Source: Gloeobacter violaceus PCC 7421 (GTDB lineage Bacteria; Cyanobacteriota; Cyanobacteriia; Gloeobacterales; Gloeobacteraceae). From it: 64,000 nt of DNA. Position numbers and translations under genes: made by a program. Every line of letters starts with the position of its first letter. Position 1 is the first letter of the stretch. The notes beneath the pieces were generated by a model. It was not told where the DNA came from and made no database searches. It saw only the letters and a program-made list of their open reading frames with translations. The stretch lies in NCBI RefSeq assembly GCF_000011385.1, contig NC_005125.1:2790001-2854000 (forward strand), written 5' to 3'. Of the stretch, positions 8,131-16,950 are shown one piece after another.

Positions 8131-8597
8131 GCGTCGGGGCGCTCCAGCAGCTTCTTGCAGCCGAGCCCGAGCGCTGGCGTCCGCTGGTGCTCACCAACGG
8201 CTGCTTCGACATCCTGCACGCGGGCCATGTCCATTACCTGACCCGGGCGCGCGCCCTGGGGCGCACCCTGGTGGTGGGCCTCAACAGCGACAGCTCCGTG
8301 CGCCGCCTCAAGGGCGAGTCGCGTCCCCTCAACGGCGAGGGTGAACGGGCGGCGGTGCTGACTGCCCTGCGCGCGGTCGATGCCGTCGTCATTTTTGCCG
8401 AACCGACGGCCGCCGAACTGGTGGCGGCCTTGCGCCCCGACATCTACGTCAAAGGCGGCGATTACACCGCTGAAACGCTGCCGGAGGCCGCGGCGGTAGC
8501 AGCCGTGGGCGGTCGGGTCGAACTGATTGCCTTTGTCTGGAAAACATCGACCACGGCTATTGTCGAGCGCATCCGCAGACCCGGCCGCTCAATCTAG
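8112..8597 (+). CDS. hldC: D-glycero-beta-D-manno-heptose 1-phosphate nucleotidyltransferase-like (RfaE domain II)
   Basis: The 161-residue product is a cytidylyltransferase-fold enzyme like the C-terminal half of HldE. Diagnostic motifs are LTNGCFDILHAGHVHYL (HxGH active site), VGLNSDSSVRRLKG, and IYVKGGDYTAE. It begins with GTG at 8112, overlapping the kinase gene by 19 bases, so co-translation is expected. Together they would activate a heptose or similar sugar for cell-envelope polysaccharide. The end overlaps the converging cysQ gene by nine bases. Confidence 0.88.
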   Translation: MDERVLSVGALQQLLAAEPERWRPLVLTNGCFDILHAGHVHYLTRARALGRTLVVGLNSDSSVRRLKGESRPLNGEGERAAVLTALRAVDAVVIFAEPTAAELVAALRPDIYVKGGDYTAETLPEAAAVAAVGGRVELIAFVWKTSTTAIVERIRRPGRSI

Positions 8598-9479
8598 TTG
8601 TTCGACCTGGGAGAGCACATCCGGCAACAGCTTGCACCAACTGCCGTGGGTAACACCGTTGTCGGCAATCAGACCGCCCCACAGGTGCAAGTCCGGCTGG
8701 TTGTAGAGCAAATCGCCGCCGTCGAAACGGCTCATCGCACCGCCCGCCTCGGTCAAGACGATCTGCGGTGCTGCCAGATCCCAGTCGCATGGGGCGCTGC
8801 GCCCCGAAAGCCCCACGTACATCTCCGCCTCACCTGCGGCGATGGCGCACAGCTTGCAGCCCAAGCCACCGTGGACGATGCGCTCCCTTTTCGGCAACCG
8901 CGCCAACAGCGCGTCGAGCCGCCAGTCGCGGTGGACGCGGCTCACGATAATCCGGCACTGGTCGAGCTGGCTGATCTGGCTGACCTGTAGGCGTTCGCGC
9001 ACCCCGGCGCGGTTCTCAGAGTAAGCCCCGCACCCTTTGCGGGCAAAGTAGACGCGCTCGCGCACCGGCCAGGCCACCGCCGCCAGGACCGGCCGGCCCG
9101 ATTCCACCAGCGCGATGTGCACAGCAAATTCGCCCGTGTGGTCGATAAAATCGCGCGTCCCGTCGAGCGGATCCACTACCCACAAAAAGGGGCGCTCGAA
9201 GCGCTCCAGACCACCGATCGTCTCCTCACTCAAATACGCAAACGCTTCGTTGCCGCAGGCAGAGCGCAACTCACTCAAAATAAAGCGGTCGGCGGCCAGA
9301 TCCGCGTCGGTGACTGGGCCGCCGTTTTTCTGGCGAATCTTGAGCGGTCGCCTGTAATAGTCCAACAAAATATCCGCCGCCCCCCAAGCCGTGCGCCGGG
9401 CCACTTCAAGCAGATATTCGGGTGACCTTTGCACGGGAGCCATCTGGGTGAACGGTGGATTCAGCCCTCCAGAGGTCAT
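8589..9479 (-). CDS. cysQ: 3'(2'),5'-bisphosphate nucleotidase / inositol monophosphatase family, CysQ-like
   Basis: This 296-residue metal-dependent phosphatase has the family motifs in order: the EE of YLSEETIGG, the metal-binding WVVDPLDGTRDFIDHTG and the C-terminal CDWDLAAPQIVLTEAGG. CysQ hydrolyses 3'-phosphoadenosine 5'-phosphate produced by sulfate assimilation. Other inositol-phosphatase family substrates cannot be excluded. The start could be 9479 or the internal ATG at 9443; no Shine-Dalgarno site decides it. It converges with hldC and diverges from the small gene at 9512. Confidence 0.82.
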   Translation of the reverse strand: MTSGGLNPPFTQMAPVQRSPEYLLEVARRTAWGAADILLDYYRRPLKIRQKNGGPVTDADLAADRFILSELRSACGNEAFAYLSEETIGGLERFERPFLWVVDPLDGTRDFIDHTGEFAVHIALVESGRPVLAAVAWPVRERVYFARKGCGAYSENRAGVRERLQVSQISQLDQCRIIVSRVHRDWRLDALLARLPKRERIVHGGLGCKLCAIAAGEAEMYVGLSGRSAPCDWDLAAPQIVLTEAGGAMSRFDGGDLLYNQPDLHLWGGLIADNGVTHGSWCKLLPDVLSQVEQLD

Positions 9480-9511
9480 AATAACGGCGATGTCCCGATT
9501 CTGGTCAGCCC

Positions 9512-9832
9512 ATGGCCCCCGCGCGCCCCACCTTTCCCGATCCGCTGCCTGCCGAGCTTGAACCTGTTTGCGAGGAGCTGTTGGCCATCGCCGAAAAGCG
9601 CCGGGGCAACGCCGTCGAACTGCTGCAGATGCTGCGGTTTTTAGAGAATTTCCACCACTGGCTGCGGGACACCTACTACATGGAAGCGCTGCCCACCAAT
9701 CGCCAGGAACTGTTCGACCTGCTGATGCAGATGGAACAACAGGGCAACTGGCCGAATCTGCCGCGCACGCAGTTGCGCTCGCTTCTAGCCCGCCTCACCC
9801 AGAGCGGTCCCATGGGCGAGAACCCCCACTAG
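9512..9832 (+). CDS. Conserved hypothetical protein, helical, 106 residues
   Basis: A predicted cytosolic helical protein starting MAPARPTFPDPLPAELEPV. It has no signal peptide and no membrane segment. The block FLENFHHWLRDTYYMEALP has the look of a conserved helical core. I do not recognise a named family. It diverges from cysQ and stands alone. Confidence 0.65.
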   Translation: MAPARPTFPDPLPAELEPVCEELLAIAEKRRGNAVELLQMLRFLENFHHWLRDTYYMEALPTNRQELFDLLMQMEQQGNWPNLPRTQLRSLLARLTQSGPMGENPH

Positions 9833-9862
9833 GAACTTCTCACCCACGGAACCGCTGCGGAC

Positions 9863-11131
9863 TCAGGGCAGCACTTGAAAATTGGTGGCACTGCTGGCGC
9901 TGCCGCTGGGGGTGACGATGGTGATTGGACCGCTGGCCGCCCCAGTGGGCACCACCGCGCGCACAGAACGGCTGGAGACCGAGGTCGGGGTGCTCGACAC
10001 ACCGCCGAATTTGACCGCGGTGGTGCCCTCCAGGCTGCTGCCGCGGATGGTCACCCGGGTACCGACTTTGCCGGAGGTGGGGCTGAAGCTCGTCACCACG
10101 GGCAAAGGCTGTGGCGGCGGCGAACCGTCACCGCCCGAGAAACAGGCCCAGTCGCGCGCGTAGGAAAGGGCTTCGTCGGTGGTGGGGGCAGTGTGGGGGT
10201 TCTCTACGGGGATGGTGATCTTGACCCAGTCGTTGTTGGGCTGGGTCTCGCTGGTCGATTGCACCATGCCCAAAGCGGCGAAGTTGGTGGTGATCTTCTC
10301 GTAGCCGTCCTCATCCTCGTGGACGATGCCCTTGAGCGAAGCGGTCGGTGTTTTCCAGGTGCCTTCGGTCAGCCAGGCGGCCGAAACGATCACCCCCGGG
10401 TCGTCTAAAGAATCTTTCTGGGTGACGGTGTCCTCCGGCGAGGCCATAAAGCACACCCGCTCGGTCAGAAAATCCCGCCCGATATAGCCCGCGTGGCCGC
10501 CCCCCTGGCTGCCGCCCCCGACGCGCACCTGGCTCCAGTCGACCGCAGCGCCCGCGAAGGCTGCCGGCAGGGCCGATGCCGGCTCGAAGTTTTCCTCCAA
10601 AAAATTCACCAGCGCGTCCATGCGGTTCAAAATGCCGTTGGCCGTGTCCACACTCACCTCCGGCGAAACCGCATCGCCGTAGATGACCTCCTGGCGCGCA
10701 AGCCCGTAGCAGGCGCTGTCGCCGCCGCACAACTGGCCGATCGTCTCCGGGTTGACGTAAGCGAGGGCAATAAACATAAAGTTGCGCGCCAGGGCGTCTT
10801 CGAGAATCTGTCCCACGGAGTAACCGCCCGTGGTCTGGTCGTAGGGTCTGGCCCCCGAACCCATAAAGTGCACGTAGACCCCTTGAATCTGGGTCGGATC
10901 GGCCGGTATGCCGACCACGTGGTAGCCGTAGCCTTTGCTGTTGGAACCGGCGTCTTGGATGGCCGGGTCGGTGCGGCTCGGCTGGATGACGCAGCCGATG
11001 CCGCCGGTGACCGTCCGCTGGGTGTAACTGCCGGGCGGACACTCGGCCGCCCAGGCGCTCGAACCAATAAATATACAGCAAAATACCATTAAGCCGCGCA
11101 GCAATGCGGCGGCCAGTGAAACATCGTTCAT
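9863..11131 (-). CDS. Secreted alpha/beta-hydrolase-like protein with C-terminal IPT/TIG domain
   Basis: About 422 residues starting MNDVSLAAALLRGLMVFCCI, a cleavable signal peptide with an AWAAE-type processing site. The catalytic region contains a nucleophile-elbow-like GGGSQGGGHAGYIGR, as in secreted esterases related to the BPSS1187 group. After a proline-rich linker the last 85 residues (VTSFSPTSGKVGTRVTIRG) form an IPT/TIG immunoglobulin-like domain. An extracellular or periplasmic esterase/lipase role is inferred and the substrate is unknown. An upstream start at 11206 is open but would bury the signal peptide. Confidence 0.72.
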   Translation of the reverse strand: MNDVSLAAALLRGLMVFCCIFIGSSAWAAECPPGSYTQRTVTGGIGCVIQPSRTDPAIQDAGSNSKGYGYHVVGIPADPTQIQGVYVHFMGSGARPYDQTTGGYSVGQILEDALARNFMFIALAYVNPETIGQLCGGDSACYGLARQEVIYGDAVSPEVSVDTANGILNRMDALVNFLEENFEPASALPAAFAGAAVDWSQVRVGGGSQGGGHAGYIGRDFLTERVCFMASPEDTVTQKDSLDDPGVIVSAAWLTEGTWKTPTASLKGIVHEDEDGYEKITTNFAALGMVQSTSETQPNNDWVKITIPVENPHTAPTTDEALSYARDWACFSGGDGSPPPQPLPVVTSFSPTSGKVGTRVTIRGSSLEGTTAVKFGGVSSTPTSVSSRSVRAVVPTGAASGPITIVTPSGSASSATNFQVLP

Positions 11132-11416
11132 GGTCGAATCCTCGATAGAGATTGCGTGGGTCAGTGCAGGCGGAAACTTTCGAGCGGAATCGTTCGAAAC
11201 GGGCACTTAGGAGCTGATCAAAAACCGATGGCGTTCACCGATTGCTGGACGGGGCAATCGGGCGGATAGAGGGTTACAGGTCAAACTCTACGGGCACCTT
11301 GCACCCGGAATCTATCACTAAATGGGGGAAAAATGTGTCGTGCCCTTTACCGTCCACGGCGCTCCTCGGTGCGCAAAACCGGCTGCCGACGGCGTCGCCG
11401 TCGTTCACAGACCTGT

Positions 11417-12274
11417 TTAGAACAAACTTTCGACTTCTTCAAGTTCGAGCAGCGGCGACTTGCCGACCCCGTCGGCGGCAAGGTGCACAGCATCGACAAA
11501 CTGGCGGGTGCGGTGGGGGTCGATGGGCTGTTCGGGTTTGCCGAAGCGCTTGAGGGCGCTGGCGACGATCACGCCGTCGGCGAGGCCCAGCAGATCACCG
11601 GCATTGGCGGGGTCGGCCCCTGAACCGATCAAGATCGGCACGTCGGGTACAGCGGCGCGGGCGGTGACCAGATCCTCGCGCCGGGGCGGGCTGCCGGTGG
11701 CCACCCCCGAGACGATGATGCCGTCCGCCAGCCCCCGCTCGACGGTGTCGCGGCAGGCCTGGAACAGATCGCCGGCCCCCAGAGGCGAAGCGTGTTTGAC
11801 CAGAACATCGGCGAAAATGCGCGTCTCGGCTCCCAGTTCGCGCCGGTAGCGCAGCACCGAGTGCGCCTCACCCTGAATGATGCCCTGATCGGTGGCCATG
11901 GTGCCGGTGAGGATGTTCACCCGGATAAATTGGGCGCCGGTGCAGGCGGCGACGGCGAGGGCGGCGTGGGCGTCGTTGCGCAGCACGTTCACGCCCACCG
12001 GCACCGGCACCAGGTGAATGATGCGCTTGACCACCAGGCTCATCGCCGCCACCACGGCCGGATCGACGCGGCCGGGCACAAAAGGGGCGTCGTAATAGTT
12101 TTCGACAATCAGCGCATCCACGCCGCCGGTGGCGAGGGCGGTGGCTTCCTGTTCGGCGCGGGCCATCACCGCGTCGAGGGAGCCGGCCCAGCGCGGCGAA
12201 GTCGGCAAGGGCAACAGGTGAACGACCCCGATGATCGGTTTGGCCGTCAAAAAGAGATCTACCAAAAGTGACAC
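11417..12274 (-). CDS. btpA: Photosystem I biogenesis protein BtpA
   Basis: The 285-residue protein matches BtpA, a TIM-barrel-like family needed for stable accumulation of photosystem I reaction-centre proteins in Synechocystis. Visible blocks are KPIIGVVHLLPLP at the N-terminus, DALIVENYYDAPF, and VSGVATGSPP near the phosphate-binding loop, with ILIGSGADPANAGDLL later. The family also occurs outside phototrophs, but here the cyanobacterial setting supports the PSI role. It diverges from the folK operon. Confidence 0.9.
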   Translation of the reverse strand: MSLLVDLFLTAKPIIGVVHLLPLPTSPRWAGSLDAVMARAEQEATALATGGVDALIVENYYDAPFVPGRVDPAVVAAMSLVVKRIIHLVPVPVGVNVLRNDAHAALAVAACTGAQFIRVNILTGTMATDQGIIQGEAHSVLRYRRELGAETRIFADVLVKHASPLGAGDLFQACRDTVERGLADGIIVSGVATGSPPRREDLVTARAAVPDVPILIGSGADPANAGDLLGLADGVIVASALKRFGKPEQPIDPHRTRQFVDAVHLAADGVGKSPLLELEEVESLF

Positions 12275-12352
12275 ATGCAGCTCGCTGCTTCAGCGGTGCT
12301 GAAGAAAGATTCTCTCGAAATATATCCTGGTGGAAAAGAGAGGGCAACAGCC

Positions 12353-13345
12353 ATGGCCAGAGCAGCGATCGCGCTGGGCGCCAATCTCGGGGAGCGCCTG
12401 GAGACGCTTACCCGGGCGGTGCGCTCGCTGCACCGTCCTGGGGACGGTCTGGCGGTGACGGCAATTTCCAGCTGGTACGAGACAGAACCGGTCGGTCCGG
12501 TGCAACCGCTTTATATCAACGGCTGCCTAACCCTCCAGACCGAGCTGGCCCCGGTGAGCCTGTTGGGCGAGTTGCAGCAGCGCGAGGCGGCGGCCGGGCG
12601 GACGCGCGAGGTGCACTGGGGGGCACGCACGCTAGATCTCGATTTGCTGTGGTACGACGACTGGGTGCAGGCGGATACCGTCCTGACGCTGCCCCATCCG
12701 CGCCTGGAGGAGCGCCCCTTCGTGCTGGTGCCGCTGGCCCAGATCGCTCCCGACTGGCGCCATCCGCTCACGGACAAGCGCGTCGCCGATCTGGGCGCCG
12801 AGGTTTCGGCGCGGGGCGTCGAGCGCGTCGTGGAACGGGCCGTGGTGGCCACTGCCCTCGGCCCGGTGGATCTCAGACCCCTTGCCCCGGCGGATCACCC
12901 GCCGCTCAGGGATCTGGCGGTGCGCTGCTGGTGGGCGACCTACCGGGGCCTGCTCGAAGAGGAATATATCGAATCGTTCGTGGGCCACACCTACAGCCTC
13001 GAAGCGATTGGCCGGGCTGCCGCCCGCCCGGACGGCCATTTTTGGGTGGCGGAGGCGCCGGGGGGCGCCCTGGTGGGTTTTACCCAGGTGCTGGCGGTCG
13101 GGCGGGTCGCGCATCTGGTCCGCCTCTACGTGGCTCCCGAGGTGCAGGCCCTAGGTATCGGTTCCGCCCTGTGGCGCCTGGTCCACAGCAAGCTCGCCGC
13201 AATCGGGGTGGGGGTGTGCACCCTGACGGTGCTTGCCACCAACGTCGGCGCCGTCCGCTTCTACGAGCGCCAAGGTTTTGAGCGCACCGGCAGCACCCCC
13301 GGCAACCGCTTCGAGTACCGCATCCGGATCGGGGGCGATGGCTGA
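12353..13345 (+). CDS. folK: FolK pterin pyrophosphokinase fused to a GNAT acetyltransferase
   Basis: Residues 1 to about 165 are 6-hydroxymethyl-7,8-dihydropterin pyrophosphokinase, which passes pyrophosphate from ATP to the pterin in folate synthesis. The blocks IALGANLGERLETL, SSWYETEPVG, and REVHWGARTLDLDLLWYDD are clear. Residues about 170 to 330 form a GNAT domain, with LVRLYVAPEVQALGIGSALW as the acetyl-CoA loop and TNVGAVRFYERQGF near the end. No linker stop or frameshift separates them. The ATG at 12353 follows an AGAGAGGG site. The stop overlaps rnc by eight bases, and the gene heads the operon that leads to infB. Confidence 0.9.
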   Translation: MARAAIALGANLGERLETLTRAVRSLHRPGDGLAVTAISSWYETEPVGPVQPLYINGCLTLQTELAPVSLLGELQQREAAAGRTREVHWGARTLDLDLLWYDDWVQADTVLTLPHPRLEERPFVLVPLAQIAPDWRHPLTDKRVADLGAEVSARGVERVVERAVVATALGPVDLRPLAPADHPPLRDLAVRCWWATYRGLLEEEYIESFVGHTYSLEAIGRAAARPDGHFWVAEAPGGALVGFTQVLAVGRVAHLVRLYVAPEVQALGIGSALWRLVHSKLAAIGVGVCTLTVLATNVGAVRFYERQGFERTGSTPGNRFEYRIRIGGDG

Positions 13346-14066
13346 ATCGGCTCTCACTCCCCTGCGACTGGCCCAACTGCGCCGTTTTGCCGCCCGCTTC
13401 GCACTCAGTGAACCGGAAGCCCTCAGTTGGGAGTTGTTGCACCGGGCGCTCATCCACCCGAGCTGGTCCGCCCAGGAAGGCGGCGAGGACAACGACCGGC
13501 TCGAATTTTTGGGCGATGAAATCCTGCGGCTGCTGGCGGCGGAATTTTTGTACCGGGCCGACCCGGAACTGACGGTGGGCGAGATGACCGCCGTGCGCTC
13601 GGTGCTGGTGAGCGATGTGGCCCTGGCCGAGCTGGCGGAAGGTTACGACCTGGGGGAATTTCTGGTGGTGGGCCGCTCCGCGAGCGGTGACGAGCGCGGT
13701 CGGATCACACGACTGGCGGACGGATTCGAGGCGGTGATCGGGGCGCTGTATCTGAGCACCGGCGATTTGGGCCTGATTCGCCCGTGGCTTTTGCCCCATC
13801 TGGCACACCTTGCCGAATCGGTGATGGCCGACCCGACCCGCGGCAACCACAAATCGGCGCTGCAGGAGCTGACCCAGAAGCTCGCCGCCGGCGAGTTGCC
13901 CGAGTACCGACTGGTGGATCCGGGGCCGCCCTTTCGCTATGAAGTCTGGGCGTTGGGCCGCCTGTGGGGTAGCGGCGAAGGGCCGTCCAAAAAGCTCGCC
14001 CAGCAGCGGGCCGCCCGGGGCGCCTACGCGGCCCTGCGCTCGGCCTTCGATACGGCGCTGCAGTAG
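13338..14066 (+). CDS. rnc: Ribonuclease III
   Basis: The 242-residue double-strand-specific endoribonuclease processes rRNA and other structured RNAs. The catalytic helix signature NDRLEFLGDEILRLLAAEF and the second acidic site DGFEAVIGALYLS are intact. The C-terminal double-stranded RNA-binding domain begins near GNHKSALQELTQ and ends with KKLAQQRAARGAYAAL. The ATG at 13338 overlaps the end of the folK-GNAT gene, so translation is probably coupled. Confidence 0.94.
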   Translation: MAESALTPLRLAQLRRFAARFALSEPEALSWELLHRALIHPSWSAQEGGEDNDRLEFLGDEILRLLAAEFLYRADPELTVGEMTAVRSVLVSDVALAELAEGYDLGEFLVVGRSASGDERGRITRLADGFEAVIGALYLSTGDLGLIRPWLLPHLAHLAESVMADPTRGNHKSALQELTQKLAAGELPEYRLVDPGPPFRYEVWALGRLWGSGEGPSKKLAQQRAARGAYAALRSAFDTALQ

Positions 14067-14092
14067 GATAGGGACAACTTTGCCGCCGGTCT

Positions 14093-16450
14093 ATGCTCGC
14101 CTTTGAGATCCTGCAGAGCTTTGTCAACTTCCTGGGTTTCCTGTTATTGATCCTCGTGCAGGGGATGGTCTTTGCCTTCGCCTACCTGCTCATTTTCGTA
14201 GGCGGCACGGGGCTGGGAAAAGGGGCCAAAGCGCGCCGCCCAAGCAGCGGCGGGCCTTTGGCACGCTGGTTGGGCCGCTACCGCGAGGGCGAGCGCGACC
14301 GGGAGGTGCGCTTCTGCGACATCGTCGGCCTCGAAGAAGCGAAGCAGGAACTCGAACAACTGGTAGACGTGCTCAAGCGCCCCGAATCCTACCGGGTAGT
14401 GGGGGCCGAACCGCCCCGGGGGGTGCTGCTGGTAGGACCGCCGGGCACCGGCAAGACGATGATCGCCCGCGCCATCGCCAACGAGGCGGGGGTGCCGTTC
14501 TATAGCCTGGCGGCGGCGGATTTTGCGAATATGTTTTTGGGCGTCGGTTCCCAGCGCATTCGCCAGATCTACCGCACCGCCCGCCGCCACCCCAGAGCGA
14601 TCGTCTTTATCGACGAAATCGAAGTGCTCGCCAAAGCGCGCGGCACGGGCCTCGGCACCTTCGAGGGCGACAGCAACACCCTCAACGCCTTTCTCAACGA
14701 ACTGGACGGCTTCGCGATCAACCCCGGGGTGATCACGATCGGAGCCACCAACCTCGAAGATCAAGTCGACGCGGCGGTCATGCGCCCGGGTCGCCTCGAC
14801 TGGCAAATTTATATCGGTCCGCCTGCGGAGGCCGACCGCGAAAAACTGTTTCGCTTCTACCTGGAGCGCACCTGCAATACCGCCGACCCGGCGGCCGCCG
14901 CCAAGCTCGCCGTCAACTTCACCCCCGCCGAAATTCGCCGGGCGGTCAACGAGGCGGGCCTGCTCGCGGTGCGCGGCGGACGGGTCGAGATTGCCGAGTC
15001 CGACCTCACTACCGCCGTCGACAAGGTTTCGGCCACCCTCGAACGCCGGAGCGGCACCTTTATCATCGGCCGCTCCGGCGATCTGGCCGTGCGGCTGGCC
15101 GAGGTGATCGGCTGCGAAGAAGCCAAAGGCGAGGTGCAGGAATTTATCGATTTTTTGCGCTCCCCGGATCGTTATCGCCGCATTGGCGCCAAGGTGCCCA
15201 GGGGCTTTTTGTTCGTGGGGCCGCCCGGCACCGGCAAGACGCTGCTCGCCAAGGCGATCGCCAACGAGGCGGGGGTGCCCTTTTATGCCCTGTCCGGCTC
15301 CGATTTCACCGAAGTCTGGGTGGGATTGGGAGCCTCCCGCGTCCGCCAGGTCTACCGCCAGGCGCGCAAGCACAAGGCGGCCATCGTCTTCATCGACGAA
15401 ATCGACGCCCTTGCCGCCCGCCGGGGACTCGATTCGAGCGGCGAAGCCGACCGCACCCTCAATCAATTTCTAGTCGAACTGGACGGCTTCGGCCGATCCA
15501 ACGTGCTCACCATCGGCGCCACCAACCGCCTCGACACCCTCGATCCGGCCCTGCTGAGGCCCGGAAGGCTCGATCGCACCGTGGCGGTGCCGCTGCCGGA
15601 TCTCGATGCGCGCGAGCGGCTTTTTGAACACTACCTGGCCAGGGTGCAGGCGGTGGTCGGGATCAACTGCCGCCAACTGGCCCGCGCCTCCTGGAACATG
15701 TCGGGGGCGGAGGTGGCGGCGAGTGTCAACGAAGCCAGTTTCATCGCCGTGCGCGACGGGCGCGGGCAGGTCACCCAGTTCGACCTCAACCAGGGCATCG
15801 AGCGGGTGCTGTTTGGCCTCAATTCCCGGCGCAAGGTCAACGCCGAGGACCGGCGCCTTGCCGCACTCCACGAGGCGGGCCACGCCGTGGTCGAGTACCA
15901 TGCCCGCCCGCGGCGCATCCTGCACAAGCTGACGATCAGCCCGGATCTGGAGGGCACCGCCGGGTACAGCTGGTCGATTCAAGACGAGGAGCAACTCTCC
16001 TTTGAGACGCGCGAGGGGATCCGCGCCGAAATCCAGGTGCTCTTCGGGGGCCGGGTGGCGGAGGAGTTGTTCTACGGCACCGTCACCACCGGGGCGGGCG
16101 CCGATCTGGCCCGGGCCGCCCACCTCGCCCACCGCTACGTCTGGCAGTTGGGGATGGGCGAAGAATTTTTGGCCGACTACGCGCAGATGGCGGCGGCGGC
16201 GGCGGGGGGCCGCGTGATCTCCGAGCGCACCAAAGAACGGCTCGACCTCGCAGTCGAAAAACTCCTGCGCGAAGCCAAAAGTGAAGCGCGCACCATCCTC
16301 GAAGCGCACCGCGACGAGCACGAGCGGCTCACCGCGGCCCTACTGGAGCGCGAATCGCTCTACGGCGAGGACATCCTGCGCGTCCTGCGCGGCGAGACCA
16401 TCGAGCCTTCCGGGCGCGCCGCCTGCAAAGACGACGGCGGCGATGGCTGA
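14093..16450 (+). CDS. FtsH-like membrane protease with two AAA+ domains and an M41 peptidase domain
   Basis: This 785-residue protein starts with a hydrophobic stretch (residues 5-38, one or two membrane helices) and no periplasmic domain. Two complete AAA+ modules follow. D1 has Walker A GPPGTGKT at 115-122, IVFIDEIE at 170-177 and RPGRLD at 231-236. D2 has GPPGTGKT at 376-383, IVFIDEID at 431-438 and RPGRLD at 489-494. The zinc protease site HEAGH lies at 593-597 and the probable third ligand Asp in GAGADLARA at 671. Ordinary FtsH has a single AAA+ domain. The gene sits between rnc and a TPR gene in one operon. Confidence 0.9.
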   Translation: MLAFEILQSFVNFLGFLLLILVQGMVFAFAYLLIFVGGTGLGKGAKARRPSSGGPLARWLGRYREGERDREVRFCDIVGLEEAKQELEQLVDVLKRPESYRVVGAEPPRGVLLVGPPGTGKTMIARAIANEAGVPFYSLAAADFANMFLGVGSQRIRQIYRTARRHPRAIVFIDEIEVLAKARGTGLGTFEGDSNTLNAFLNELDGFAINPGVITIGATNLEDQVDAAVMRPGRLDWQIYIGPPAEADREKLFRFYLERTCNTADPAAAAKLAVNFTPAEIRRAVNEAGLLAVRGGRVEIAESDLTTAVDKVSATLERRSGTFIIGRSGDLAVRLAEVIGCEEAKGEVQEFIDFLRSPDRYRRIGAKVPRGFLFVGPPGTGKTLLAKAIANEAGVPFYALSGSDFTEVWVGLGASRVRQVYRQARKHKAAIVFIDEIDALAARRGLDSSGEADRTLNQFLVELDGFGRSNVLTIGATNRLDTLDPALLRPGRLDRTVAVPLPDLDARERLFEHYLARVQAVVGINCRQLARASWNMSGAEVAASVNEASFIAVRDGRGQVTQFDLNQGIERVLFGLNSRRKVNAEDRRLAALHEAGHAVVEYHARPRRILHKLTISPDLEGTAGYSWSIQDEEQLSFETREGIRAEIQVLFGGRVAEELFYGTVTTGAGADLARAAHLAHRYVWQLGMGEEFLADYAQMAAAAAGGRVISERTKERLDLAVEKLLREAKSEARTILEAHRDEHERLTAALLERESLYGEDILRVLRGETIEPSGRAACKDDGGDG

Positions 16451-16940
16451 GCGGGCGTTCTACTGGTTGGCCAATGCCTCCTACCGCCGGCGGCAGTGGG
16501 TGCAGCTGTTGGTACTGGGGGCTATTTTCACCTTGCTCGGGGGCTTTGGCGCTTTCGCCCGCTTCGGCACCCAGATGCTGGGCGAATATTATCTGCTCAC
16601 AGGCGAAACGGCCCCCCAGACCCTGGACGGCCAGCGCGCCCTCAGGCAGGCGGCGGCACTCAGGCCCGACTGGGTGCGGCCCCACCTGAGTCTGGCCCAG
16701 GCGTTCTACAGCGACGACTGGTACGAAGGGGCGATCCGCGAAGCCAACCGGGCTTTTGAACTTTCCAGCGATCCGATCGAAAAGTCCTTCGCCATCTCGA
16801 TTGTCGGTTTCGGCCACATGGGAGCCGGTCGCAACGCCGAGGCCCTCGACGCCCTGAAGCTTGCCGTCGAACTCGATCCCAACAACGCCAAGGCCCAGAC
16901 CGCCCTTGAGCAGCTACAACAGAAGGAGCCCGCCGAGTAG
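16443..16940 (+). CDS. Membrane-anchored TPR protein
   Basis: A 165-residue protein with one N-terminal membrane helix (WVQLLVLGAIFTLLGGFGAF) followed by TPR-like helical repeats, seen in LRPDWVRPHLSLAQAFYSD, YEGAIREANRAFELSSDP and AEALDALKLAVELDPNNAKA. It is probably a scaffold facing the cytoplasm. Its ATG overlaps the stop of the double-AAA+ protease gene, so it may be an adaptor or partner of that protease; this is inference from gene order only. Confidence 0.78.
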   Translation: MAERAFYWLANASYRRRQWVQLLVLGAIFTLLGGFGAFARFGTQMLGEYYLLTGETAPQTLDGQRALRQAAALRPDWVRPHLSLAQAFYSDDWYEGAIREANRAFELSSDPIEKSFAISIVGFGHMGAGRNAEALDALKLAVELDPNNAKAQTALEQLQQKEPAE

Positions 16941-16950
16941 GATCCGCCTT

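Noticed and set aside
12268-13281. A 337-codon frame overlapping folK-GNAT on the same strand
   Set aside because: The product is rich in Gly, Arg and Pro and lacks any motif, whereas the overlapping frame encodes two recognisable domains.
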